Of a DNA stretch of 64,000 bases, positions 20,950 through 31,382 are shown in pieces; position 1 is the stretch's first letter, and the number at the start of each line of letters is the position of its first letter. The position numbers and the translations under genes are program-made. The notes beneath the pieces were generated by a model. That model saw only the letters and a list, made by a program, of their open reading frames with translations, ran no database searches and was not told where the DNA came from. Location: contig NC_134160.1 in assembly GCF_033958435.1 (NCBI RefSeq), positions 9,597,001 to 9,661,000 of the forward strand, in the 5' to 3' direction. Source of the stretch: Carettochelys insculpta (taxonomy: Eukaryota; Chordata; Testudines; Carettochelyidae).

Positions 20950-23490
20950 CAGTGTAATGAAATTTAACATCCTTGTGATGGGGAAAACACCTTAGCAGCC
21001 CAACACTGTGGCATTTAATTTCAGAAAGGGTAAAAGTACACAAAACTGAGGAAGTTAGTTAAACAGAATTTAAACAGAAATTAAATTAAATTAACAGAAA
21101 TTAAAAGGTACAGTGCCAAAAGTAAAATTGCTGCAAGCTTCATGGGAACTTTTCAAAGATACCATAATAGAGGCCCGGCTTAAATATACACCCCAAATTA
21201 AAAACATAGTAAGAGTACCCAAAAAGTGCTACTGTGGCTTAACAACCAGGTAAAAGAAGCAGTGAGAGATAAAAAGGCATAATTTAAAAAGTGAGGAAAA
21301 CAGAAAGAATAAACTGTCATGATAAGTGTAAAAACGCAATAAGGAAAGTCAAAAAGGAGTTGAGGAACAACTAGCCAAAAAGTCAAAAAGTAAGAGCAAT
21401 ATGTTTTTTAAGTACACCAGAAGCAGGAAGCCTGCTAAACAACCATGGGGTCACTGGATGATCGAGATGCTAAGGGACCACTCAAAGATAAGGCCAATGC
21501 AGAGAAACTCAATGAATTCTTTGCTCTGGTCTTCACAGCTGAGGATGTTAGAGAGACTCCCAAATCTGACGAATTTTCCATGATTGAGGTGTCATTAGAG
21601 GTGGTTCTGGAAGAAACTGATAAATAATAACAACATTATAGGGACCAGATGGCATTCACCCAAGAGTTCTGAAAGAACTCAAATGTGAAATTACAGAACT
21701 ATTACTTGTGGTTTTTAATTTAGCCCTGAAATCAGCTTCTGTACCCAATGACTGGAAACTAGCTAACGTGACACCAATATTTAGAAAGGGCTCTAGAGGT
21801 GATCCTGGCAATTACAGGCCAGTAAATCTAATATCAGTACTAGGCAAATTAGTTGAAACTATCGTAAAAAAATAAAATTGTCAGACACATAGATGAACAT
21901 AATTTGTTGGGGAAAAGTCAACATGGTTTCTGTAAAGGGAAATCATGCCAAACTAGAGTTCTTTGAGCGGTCAATAAGCATGTGGACAAAGGGATCCACT
22001 AGATAGTGAACTTAGATTTCCAGAAAACCTATGGCTAAGTCACTCAGCAAAGGCTCTTAAGTAAAGTAAGCTGTCATGGGATAAAAGAGAAGGTCCTCTC
22101 ATGGATAACTGGTTAAAAGACCCCCCTCACACTCCTCCTTCAGTCCTATGTACTTGATTTGTCAGTTTTAACTGCAATTTTTTTTGGACCTCTGTATTTA
22201 TAGATGTCAGTCTGTACTGGAAGTGCTATTGATCTGATGAAGTGGGTCTGTCACACGAAAGCTCATCACCGAATAAATTATTTTGACAGTCTTCAAAGTG
22301 CCACATTTCTGCTGTTTTGTTTGGTTAAAAGACAGGAAACAAAAGGTAGGAATATATGGCCAGTTTTCAGAATGAACAGTGATAACTAGTGGTGTCTCCC
22401 AAGTGTCTGTACTGGGATCATTCCTATTCAACTAATTTATACATGACCTGGTGAAGAGGGTAGGTAAACAGTGAGGTGGCAAAATTTGCAGATGATACTA
22501 AACTGCTTAATATAGTTAAGAACAAAATAGACTGTGAAGAGCTTTAAAAAGATCTCACAAAACTAAGTGACTGGGCCACAAAACGGCAAATGAAATTTAA
22601 TGTTGATAAACGTAAAGTAATGCGCATTGGAAAAATAATACAACTATACATACAAAATAATGGGGATTAATTTAGCTATAACTACTCAAAAGAGAGATCT
22701 TGTAGCCATTGTGGATAGCTCTCTGAAAACATCCACTCAATGTACAGCAGCAGTCAAAAAAGCTAGCAGAATGCTAGGAATCATGTAAAAAGACATAGAG
22801 AAAAAGACAGAGATGATCTCATTGACTTTATATAAATCCATGGTACAGCTACATCTTGAATACTGTGTACAGATGTGGTCACCTCATCTCAAAAAAGATG
22901 TATTGGCACTGGAAAATATTCAGGAAACGGCAACAAAAATGATCAGGGGTTTGGAACATGTGCCATATGAAGAAAGATTAAAGAGACTGGGACTTTTTAA
23001 CCATAGAAAGGAGGAGTCTAAGAAGGGAATATGGTAGAGGTTTATAAAATCATGAGAGGTATGAGAAAAGTAAATAAGAAAAAGTTATTTATTTGCTCCC
23101 ATAACATCAGAAAGTGGGGTCACCAAACAAAATTAATGGGTAGCAGGTTTAAAACTAACAAAAGGAATTTTTTCTTCAAGCAGTGGATGACAGGCCTGTG
23201 GAACTCCTTGCCAAAGGATATTGTGACTACCAGTACTTACAGGGTTCAAAAAGAACTGGATAAATTCATAAAGGTTAGATCCATACATGACTATTAGCCA
23301 GGGTGGGTAGGAATGGTGTCCCTAGCCTCTATTTGTCACAAGCTGGAAATAGATATCAGGAGAGGAATCACTCAGGGACTGCGTGTTCTGTTCACTACCT
23401 CCGTGGCACCTGGCATGGCCCACTGTCAGAAGACAGGATACTGAACTAGATGGATCTTTGGTCTAACCCAGAATTCTTATGGCACAATCC
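20950..23490 (+). mobile_element. CR1 LINE, decayed 3' half including reverse transcriptase
   Basis: Plus-strand order runs from a decayed endonuclease-to-RT spacer through RT-like segments (ACCAATATTTAGAAAGGGCT, 'KGSRGDPGNYRPV'-type sense near 21780) and the FADDTKL region (near 22480) to the characteristic 3' end (GATACTGAACTAGATGGATC, then CCCAGAATTCTTATG). Many stops and frameshifts make it inactive. It lies in the large 5' UBXN11 intron and is interrupted by a tail repeat near 22226. Confidence 0.85.
22226..22325 (+). mobile_element. Penelope-type tail repeat nested in CR1
   Basis: CTGATGAAGTGGGTCTGTCA, CACGAAAGCTCATCACC and AGTCTTCAAAGTGCCACA form a single sense copy interrupting the CR1 sequence. 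It keeps an intact CTGATGA start. Confidence 0.7.
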
Positions 23491-24047
23491 CACTTGCCCA
23501 CCCAATGGCATCCAAAGCCATGATTACTAAATATCAAGAGTGTGTTCAGCACAATACAATACTCATAGGACAATACAGTCCATGCCTTGGGGAGTTTCCA
23601 CTCTGAACAGACAGGCAAAGAACACAGACAAAAGTGTACTGGGAGATAGAAACCAGGATGCTAAATTAAGAGGAGCTTTTGCTGTGGGTGAGGGAGGAGT
23701 GCAATGGGATTGAATTTGTTTTTTTTAAAAAAGGTGACAACAGTATCATACTGTCCAGAACTGAGGTTTGTGAGGCTTCTAGAAGAATGGAGTTTCAAAA
23801 AGGGCTTTGGAAACAATTTGCTCTGAGATATTGGTGTTCAGAGCATAGATGACAGAGTGGAAGAACGAGGGAAGTAGCTTGGTTTGGAGAGCATTTGAGA
23901 GAGTCTCCATGTTCTAACGAATCCTGGGAACGGGAAAACTATTTCCTGCTAAGCTGAGTTCATACACACGTGGGAAGAAGAGATAAATCAAGGACAAGAA
24001 AGAGCTAAGCACATAACACTTAAACCCAAACCACGTAAAGGGAAAAG

Positions 24048-24168
24048 AAAGTCTTTACCCACGAAAGCTCATGCTCCAAAATATGTTAGTCTATAAAGTG
24101 CCACAGGACTTCTTGTTGTTTTTGAAGATACAGACTAACATGGCTACCTCTCTGATACTACTCACCGT
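24048..24168 (+). mobile_element. Penelope-type tail repeat, family A
   Basis: GTCTTTACCCACGAAAGCTC, AGTCTATAAAGTGCCACAGG and AGACTAACATGGCTACCTCT. This sense copy carries the full 3' extension. Confidence 0.7.
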
Positions 24169-24434
24169 TGTGGGCACTCAGTTTAAATGGCACTGTCCTT
24201 TTCCTGCAGGTAAACAGGACAACAAACAGCAAGTTAATTAGCTGCTGGGTAATTTGTTGTAGGGTTAGCAAACTTGTAAATTACATCAAAAATCTTCTTA
24301 AGTACAACTACCTGCACTTTCTTACCAGTTCTCCACACAGATACAAATCAAACAAGACCCGCTTGCTTGTGTGTCAGCTTACTGTCAGCAGAAAATGTAT
24401 TCTACAGTTTAGCTGTAATTAAGCTCACTAAGGG

Positions 24435-24648
24435 TGTGTCTACACGGGCACAAATCTTCAAAATGGCCATGCTAATGGCCATTTGAAAGATTACTAATGA
24501 GGCACATAATTGAATATTCAGCACCTCATTAGCATAAGGATGCTTCGAAAGCGCCGCTTTCGAAAGCACATGGCTCAGCATGGCTACACAGGGGTCATTT
24601 TCGAAAGGACCTGCATCTTTCGAAATCCTCTTATCCCACTCAGTGAGG
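24435..24648. mobile_element. Left part of a palindromic MITE interrupted by a Penelope-like element
   Basis: Begins GTGTGTCTACACGGGCACAA and contains GAATATTCAGCACCTCATTAG and several TTTCGAAA motifs. Its inverted partner resumes at 26031 (CTAATGAGGTGCTGAATATT) and ends TGTAGACACAGTC near 26125. Confidence 0.75.
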
Positions 24649-25512
24649 AGGGGTATTCAAAGAGTGGGGTCCCAGTAAAAGGGAAGGCCAGAGCTGACAA
24701 GGTCTATTCAGCAAGGTGGAAATGGCCCAGTATCAATAGTACTTACCAAAAGAGGAAAAAACAAATCAGATCAGACAGGGGGATGTGAGCTTTTGTCAGA
24801 GTCTAATGGGGAGATATTAACACCCAGAGCAGAGAAGCTGGGAGGCACTCCCAGTCTCTGTTTAATCCATGGTTAATGGAGTCAAATTTGCAAATAAATT
24901 GTAGCTCAGAGATTTCTCTCTTCATTTGATTTTTGACATTTTTTTGTTTCAGGACTGTCACTCTTAAATCTGTCACTTAGTGTCCAGGGAGATTGAAGAG
25001 TTCTTCCACAGGCATCTGTACATTACCATTCCTGATGTCTGATTTATGTCCATTCATTATTTTACGGAGAGAGTGTCCAGTTTGGCCAATGTAAATCGCA
25101 GTGGGGCATTCCTGGCACATGATGGCATATGTTATATTGGTAGATGTGCAGGTAAAGGAGCCCCTGATGGTATGGTTGATGTTAGGTCCTGTGATGATGT
25201 CACTGGTGTAGATATGTGAGCAGAGTTGGCAACGAGGGCTGTTGCAGTGGCTGGTTCCAGGCCTGGAGTCACTGGTTTGTGATTTGTAGTGGTTGGTGAG
25301 GATTTGTTTAAGGTTGGCAGGCTGTCTATAGGCGAGGACAGGCCTGCCTTCCAAGATCTGTGAGAGTGAAAGATCATTGTTCAGGATGGGTTGCAGATCA
25401 CTGATGATGCGCTGGAGAGGCCTTAGGTGGGGTCTGTATGTGATGGTCAGTGGTGTTCTCTTGTTTTCCTCGCGAGGCCTGTCTTGTAGCAGGTGGCTTC
25501 TGGGTACCCGTC
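24649..25512 (-). mobile_element. Penelope-like retroelement (Neptune-like), 5'-truncated, with GIY-YIG endonuclease
   Basis: Minus-strand reading gives the end of a reverse transcriptase-type region (LAYRQPANLKQIL), a Cys-rich spacer (CNSPRCQLCSHI), and a GIY-YIG-like nuclease (ITYAIMCQECPTAIYIGQTG, then HSLRKIMNGHKSDIRNG). This arrangement is that of Penelope-like elements. The open frame 25354-24977 is followed by a decayed remainder and a 3' untranslated region that includes CCCTTTTACTGGGACC. It is a fragment and cannot be active. Confidence 0.85.
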
Positions 25513-26030
25513 ACACATCAGGAACGGTTAATGTACAGAAGCCTGTGGGAGAACACTTCAATCTCCCTGGACACTCAGTGACAGATTTAAGGGTGACAGT
25601 CCAGAAACAAAAAAATTTCAAAAATCAAATGGAGAGAGAGGTCTCTGAGCTGCAATTTACTTGCAAATTTGACTCCATTAACCATGGATTAAACAGAGAC
25701 TGGGAGCTGCTCGCAGTTTACAAAGGCAGCTTCTCTGGTCTGGGTGTTAATATCTCCCCATTAGCCTCTGACAAAGGCGCACATCCCGCTGTGTGATCTG
25801 ACTTGTTTTTAACTCTTTTGATAAGTGCTATTGATATTGGACCATTTCCACCTTGCTGAATAGACCTTGTCAGCTCTGCCCTCCCTTTTACTGGGACCCT
25901 ACTCTTTAAATACCCCTCTGAAACCCTCTGAAACTCATCCATCTGATGAAGAGGGTCTTTGCCCACAAACGCTTATGCTGCAAAATATCTGTTAGTCTAT
26001 AAGGTGCCACAAGACTTCTTGTTGTTCTCT
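25513..26030 (+). mobile_element. Penelope-like retroelement, second copy in inverse orientation, with 3' tail
   Basis: Plus-strand reading resumes just after the nuclease core (PVGEHFNLPGHSVTDLRVTV) and runs through the C-terminal region, the same 3' untranslated sequence as its partner, and then without interruption into ATCTGATGAAGAGGGTCTTT and TCTATAAGGTGCCACAAGAC. That terminal 110 bp is the short repeat found alone elsewhere. The two copies are joined head to head. Confidence 0.85.
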
Positions 26031-26125
26031 AATGCTAATGAGGTGCTGAATATTCAATTAAATGCCTCATTAGTAATCTTTGAAATATGGCCATTTTGAA
26101 GATTTGTGCTCATGTAGACACAGTC
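26031..26125. mobile_element. Right part of the interrupted palindromic MITE
   Basis: CTAATGAGGTGCTGAATATT through TTTGTGCTCATGTAGACACA complements the left part that starts at 24435. Confidence 0.7.
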
Positions 26126-26127
26126 TG

Positions 26128-26435
26128 CGGCACGTCTACACTTGCATTCCTCTTTCCAAAGAGGTATGCAAATGAGATACATCTAAAATGCAAATGAAGT
26201 GTAAATTTGCATATTCACCACCTCACTTGCATATTCTAATTTCGAAAGAGCTTCTTTCGAAAGAAGAAACCCAATGTAGATGCTGCTCTTTCGAAAGTAA
26301 ACCCATCTTCGAAAGAATCCTTCTTCCCTTTATTTAATGGAGGTGCCAATATGCAAATTTATCTCTAATTTGCATTTTTGATTTACCTTATTTGCATACC
26401 TCTTTTGAAAGAGGGTTTGCATGTGTAGATGCACC
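26128..26435. mobile_element. Palindromic TTTCGAAA MITE
   Basis: Ends GCACGTCTACACTTGCATTC and, inverted, GGTGCATCTACACATGCAAA, with TTTCGAAAG motifs and ATTTGCATA repeats. It abuts the previous MITE. The right arm is shorter than in the copies at 46836 and 63056. Confidence 0.8.
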
Positions 26436-26459
26436 CTAGAAGCCACAACTAGTGTTAAC

Positions 26460-26965
26460 TCAGGGTTTCCCAACCTATGGGTCAGGACCCAAAGGTGGGT
26501 GGAGATCACATTTCAAAAGGGTCAGTGGCTGGGCTGGGGGGCTTCACAGGTGGCTATTAAGAAGCCATTCACACTCCTGTAGTGGTTCTCAACTTCTTAA
26601 TTGGATTAATAGCCATCAGGCAGTTAAGCCAATCAATTAAACTGAGAACCATTTCAGCTGTGGGGCAGAGAACAACATACCTGAGGAGCAGTGCCCAGCT
26701 CAAGTAAGATGGGGGCCTGCGGTCAAGGGAGGGTGAGCAAGCAGGCAGGCAGGCAGAGCTGATCAGCTCCTTGGCTTACAGCTTCTGCAGGAGATGTGGT
26801 CCCCAACCCCCCATCAGGGTTCCCACAGGCTGGCTTCCAGCTGTGGGGGCCAGGGGTCCCCCCCAGCCCAGGCTGGTGTCCCCCCGTTTTTGAATTGCTT
26901 TGGGTCACCAAGTCTTCCTGAATTGTCAAAATGGGTCCTTGACTGGAAAAGGTTGGGAATGGCTG
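26460..26965. mobile_element. hAT-like MITE with CAGGGTTTCCCAACC end
   Basis: Left end CAGGGTTTCCCAACCTATGG; right end, inverted, CAGCCATTCCCAACCTTTTC. The CAG(G)-start, the inverted ends and roughly 500-bp size suggest a hAT derivative. No clear target duplication was confirmed. Confidence 0.5.
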
Positions 26966-28240
26966 TGTTAGCTGCTTCACAGTACAGCTAAGTGAAAGCA
27001 AAAAAACAACAAACCTGGCCAGCCATTGCTATGCAGAATTCTGGAATATTCCTCCTAGCCCTGGGGCTGTGGACCAGCTTGTGCCACAGCTGAACCAAGA
27101 GGCCCAGGTTGTTCTTGTTTGTATAATTGCAAAGATTATTCTGATTCACATAGGGCCCCACAATGGAATGGGGGCTCAGAGCTGGCTTTGAGATGGCACA
27201 GTTCTGGCTTTGTGAGGTGCTGAGAGACTCCAGAGTGGTTCTGACTGTCCTTAACTCAGACTAACTTCAATAGGAGTTGAAAGGACCCAGCATACTGAAA
27301 GATCAAGAACAAAGAAGAACCCTCCCAGTTTACACCACGCAGCATATGTGGGTTGTGGAGTATGCAGTGGGAGAAGAGAGTCTGCCAGTCTTGAGGCATT
27401 TGTCATTTCTGTTTTGATCACAGTCTTAAGCCAAGCAGCTAGTATCAAAATTGCACAAATAAGCAAGGATGGCAACAAAACTTAAAGCAAGGAAGAGCCC
27501 TTGTGTCTCAATTACCCTGTACTATGTTGCTGCAGTGGGACTCTGCGGTGCTTTCCCAGGGAAGAAAGAGGACAACTCATGGTTTTATATCTGAGACAGC
27601 TCTAGATCCTAGGGAATAAAGACAGTATTACAATTCCAGGCTGCAAAATGAAACTGAGTGAAATGCCCTGGAATATAAGAGTGAGGGGGCACGCTGAAAA
27701 GCAGATGTCTCCAAGGTGTATTTTATCATCACACCCTCAGAGCAGGTTGATCTAAGAGCAGACCACAGTGTGTGACCCTTCCTGGTTTCATATAGAGCAG
27801 GAATCTCAGGCTCATAAAGTGCAGGCTGTGAAGTTTTTTCATTGTTGTGTAGACTTCTGAATTCAGGCTGGAGCCCAAGCTCTGGGATCCTCCAACCCTG
27901 CAGGAACCTACAGCCCAGGCCTCCAGACCAAGCCCAGAAATCTGCCGAGCCATGAAACACCCCCACAGCCTGAGTCCGTTGAGCTCTAGTCAGCTGGCAC
28001 AGGACAGGAGCAGGATTTTCTTTGGTTTGTAGACACACCCAGCGAAACAACACTTCATTCTAGGCCCAGTGTTTGCCCCACTGGCTGCAGCTGCCAAGTG
28101 AAACATGAGGGTGACCACAATCTGCTCCATTTCATACCAGCTGGGTACAACCTTCAGGCAAAGGCTACCACTTTCCGGAGGATGCACGGATGGACAAACT
28201 TGTGCATCATGACTGTCCATCATTGCACCAGAGCAGCACA
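26966..28240. other. UBXN11 5' intron, no feature recognised
   Basis: This stretch should contain, or be spliced around, the missing initiator or second exon of UBXN11, but I could not identify an exon with fitting phase and sequence. Confidence 0.35.
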
Positions 28241-28453
28241 AAGTGATATGCAGGCTTTGCCTCAAAAAGTCAGTTCACCGTGTAAAGCCACTCCCCAGGG
28301 GGCACCCTCGTGCACAGCTGTGACATCACAGCACACCCCTGCCTAAGCACACTGACATAGCAAACTCCCACTGTGCAAAGCCTTGACTTCCAGAGGTGTT
28401 GTGGGTGCCTGCGGGGCTAGCCTGTAAACACAGTGACATCAAAAAGCATCCCC

Positions 28454-28538
28454 GTGCAAGGCAGTGACCTCACGAGTCCTCCCTCGTGCAAGGTAGTGAT
28501 CTCACGAGTCCTCCCTCGTGCAAGGCAGTGATCTCACC
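28454..28538. repeat. 32-bp minisatellite, about 2.7 units
   Basis: GTGCAAGGCAGTGACCTCAC followed by GAGTCCTCCCTC repeats in near-identical form. Decayed units with the core GTGCAAAG..TGACxTCA can be traced back to about 28240. It sits in the first intron, within 300 bp of the UBXN11 promoter. Confidence 0.85.
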
Positions 28539-28689
28539 CGGCACTACCAAGACATCCCCACGAAATCCAACAGCTCTGGGCGTCCCTGTACAAGGCGGCA
28601 GGTCAGCAGGCGACAGCCCCGAGGCTCCCAGCCCGGCCTTTGGGGGGTCTCGGGGACGGGGGCGCTGAAGCCCGCCTCGGGCTCGTAAC

Positions 28690-28830
28690 GGACTTACCCT
28701 CCCCCCGGTGGGCTCGGCGACGCCATCTTGTTTGCCGCGGTTGCCCCGGTGACGGCCGAGCGGACTGATTGGCTCAGCCAAGGGCCCGTGAGGAGACTCC
28801 TTCTGAAAAGACTACTACTCCCAGCATGCA
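28690..28830 (-). promoter_or_regulatory. UBXN11: UBXN11 CpG promoter with X-box, CCAAT and ZNF143-type motif
   Basis: A CpG-rich block holds GTTGCCCCGGTGAC at 28740-28753, which read on the minus strand is GTCACC-GG-GGCAAC, a full match to the RFX X-box pattern with a 2-nt spacer. An inverted CCAAT (GATTGG) lies near 28767. ACTACTCCCAGCATGC at about 28813-28828 resembles the ZNF143/THAP11 site. X-boxes are typical of ciliary and spermatogenic genes, which fits testis-rich UBXN11. Confidence 0.6.
28698..28726 (-). CDS. UBXN11: Putative UBXN11 first coding exon (MASPSPPGG)
   Basis: In AAGATGGCG context the minus strand opens MASPSPPGG and meets a strong donor GG|GTAAGT. It leaves two nucleotides, which does not fit the entry phase of the exon at 20808, so at least one further exon must lie between, or this ATG is not the one used. 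The human protein starts MSSP, which is suggestive only. Confidence 0.4.
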
Positions 28831-28839
28831 ACGCTCTGC

Positions 28840-29570
28840 GGTGTTCTACTCCTCCCCCCACCTTTCCCCATCCATCCCCACCGGGGGCTCACCAAGAGCT
28901 GGGGCGAGAGGCAGGGAATTGACCCCTCCCGACCTTAAAGGGGCAGGGCCTAGGGCAAGGGCTGAGGGGAACTTCCCACCCAAGGAGAGAAGAGGGACGG
29001 GGGCCTTAATCCCCTAATGGGATGAGACCCCAAGGAATCCCTGCACTCTGTGGAGGCAGAACAGGATCTAGGGGGTCTTAACCCCCCTTAAAGGAACAAC
29101 CTCTGAGGCATTCCCCCAATGGGATGTAACAGGCTGGATGCAGCATAACTCCCCATGTTAATGGGACCAAGCCCAGGGGTCCCCAGGCTGACGCACGGTG
29201 ATAGGGGATCCATCTGCAGGCACTCAGAGAGAGCCCCAACTTCTGTGCCAGCTGGTGACTCTCTGTAACCACCTCTATGCTCCCAGCCCATTCACCTGTC
29301 ACCCCATGGGCTGCAGCTTGCAACGTGCTAGCTTAAGACGTGCACTGCTCCACCAGACGTTCCTTCCCGCCCTGCTACGCTCACCATGGGCCAGAAGGGT
29401 GGCTCATGGGACAGCTGCAAGTTGTGGCTATAAGCTTTCCCTCCTGCATATAGTACTTGAGCCTCAGTTAATTTTCACCACCCACCCTAAACCACGGAAG
29501 CAGTATTGTCCCCAATGTACAGACCCTGAAACTGAGGCACTGAGAGAGGAAGCAAATTGCCCAAGGCCAC
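28840..29570. other. Intergenic sequence upstream of UBXN11, no gene seen
   Basis: The GC-rich shoulder of the CpG island grades into ordinary sequence. I see no plus-strand exon with supporting splice sites. Confidence 0.35.
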
Positions 29571-29572
29571 AT

Positions 29573-29950
29573 CATCATCATCATCATCAATAACTGTGGG
29601 CTCAGCGCCCATTAGTGTGTGATGCCTCCCTTACTATTTCCTTCCATCTTTCCCTGTCCAGTGCGGAATGGCTTAGTTTCTGTAGACTAGCTCCGCGCCA
29701 ATCTACTATATCATCTATCCGTTCTCTGTGGGGTCTGCCTCTCCTATTCGAACTGTCCATTATGCCGAATACCAGGGTCTTGATTTTTCATTTGTCATTC
29801 ATTCTGCAAATATGCCCAAATAGTTGTAGCTTCTGTTTTATAACCTTCTGCAGCAGGTTCTCTTTCGGCTGTATCTTTCTATATAATTCCTCATTGGTGA
29901 CCTTCTGCATCCATCCTATTCTCATGCCACATGTCAAATCCCAAACCACC
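29573..29950 (-). mobile_element. RTE-like LINE 3' end with (ATG)n tail
   Basis: The minus strand reads RIGWMQKVTNEELYRKIQPK, QKLQLFGHICRMND, then RRGRPHRERIDDIVDWRG and DRERWKEIVREASHTNGR, the typical last part of an endonuclease/RT polyprotein. The 3' end is a TTATTGATGATGATGATG run, the microsatellite tail typical of RTE-type LINEs. One internal stop is present. Confidence 0.75.
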
Positions 29951-30929
29951 TAGTCTTGTACTTCAACTGCCAGTACGATTCAGCACTGCAACTCTTGCAA
30001 TCCTCTTGGGAGTCTCATAATTTGAGGACAGTAAACTCTTTCATATCGGCAGCCCCGGGACTGGGAAATTGCCAGATACTCTGGACAGTAAAGGGGTATA
30101 CCTAGGCATGCCTAACAGTAAAGAAAAAACAAGATTAGCTATTAAGAATCAAACAAAAATACATGCAGAGTACTTTAATTACCAACAATAGTAGTACTGT
30201 AAACTGTATTTGCTGCATTTATTTGTATTTACTTTCACTTATAGAATATGTGACTAAAATTTACTTACGGTGAAAATACTGGTTATTTAGAATGCTGGAT
30301 ATGAAAAATTTTACTGTTTTTTTAAAAGCCCCAGCTCCTGGAGTCATGTTGTTATATGAGAATATCAGCATTTATGTAAGCAAAATATACAGACTTCAGC
30401 CCTCATGACTGTGGAGACCAGGGAAACCCTAAAACTTACAAAACCAGACTGCAAATAAAAAGTATTGCTCTAAAATCCCATGATTTTTAAGCCAGTCTCA
30501 TGACTTTGGGTGGCCTGACTCATGACTTTATGGATGAAGGCTTAGCAATGGTTTTCTGCTGCTGTTTAATGGTTGCCATTGTTCAATTTCCCCACATCTT
30601 CTGCCAGTAAGGGTCAGGTTTTGCTCATGAGCTTTAACTCAGAAATTATTCTTTTTCTGAATCTCTCTCACTTAACTGCTGACAGTTTTCAATTTTCTGA
30701 CCTGATCATTCAAGGTTTATGTCAACAGATTTTCGCTCCCTGCTCCCCCTCTCCTCATCCACTAAGTGATCCTGAAGTTCATGAAGAAATCTTTTTAGCT
30801 GTATTCTCATGTTTTTATCTGCCCTCCACCTTAAAAAATAATTGATTGTTTTCCACTTTCTTTCTCTGATCTCAGGTACAAGACAAATCATTTTGTCTGC
30901 GTAACATTCGAAAAACTCTATAAACCTCT

Positions 30930-30995
30930 AATATGGTGGTTTTGAAAAGTGTCCATGCAGCTTTCAGGGATTTCAATTTTGACACTGTACACAAG
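30930..30995 (-). mobile_element. Short CR1 fragment
   Basis: CTCTAATATGGTGGTTTTG and AAAGTGTCCATGCAGCTT recur in the larger CR1 at 33086-33150. It is an isolated piece. Confidence 0.6.
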
Positions 30996-31329
30996 TTTGT
31001 AGAATGCAGAATGACTGTTGGGTTGCCATCATGCTGTTCCTGGGCCCTCTTTCTCTTATATATATATATTTGGGCCGAGCTCTATCAGTGGAGCTATGAC
31101 AACAGACAAATTGCTAAAGGTATGGCTTGCTGAATTTGAAATACACGCTGCAAATTACCACACGTGTGCATTTCATGGTCTGGTAGCCCCCACCACAGAC
31201 TTTCACATCTACACTTCTGCTTTACAGAAATGATTAAAAAATATCTAAAATAGTTAAAGTAAAAGCTCCCACATTTTCTGTTTCTTTCAGATGTTGTGTT
31301 AAATCTTTCACTTTCCAGAACCTGATATA

Positions 31330-31382
31330 TTTTACACACACACACCCCCACACACACAAACACCCACCCACCCACACACAAA
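31330..31382. repeat. CA/CCCA-rich microsatellite
   Basis: Interrupted ACACACACAC and CACCCACCCACCC runs. Confidence 0.85.

Noticed and set aside
31330..31382. Possible regulatory CA tract
   Set aside because: It is an ordinary interrupted microsatellite with nothing else nearby.
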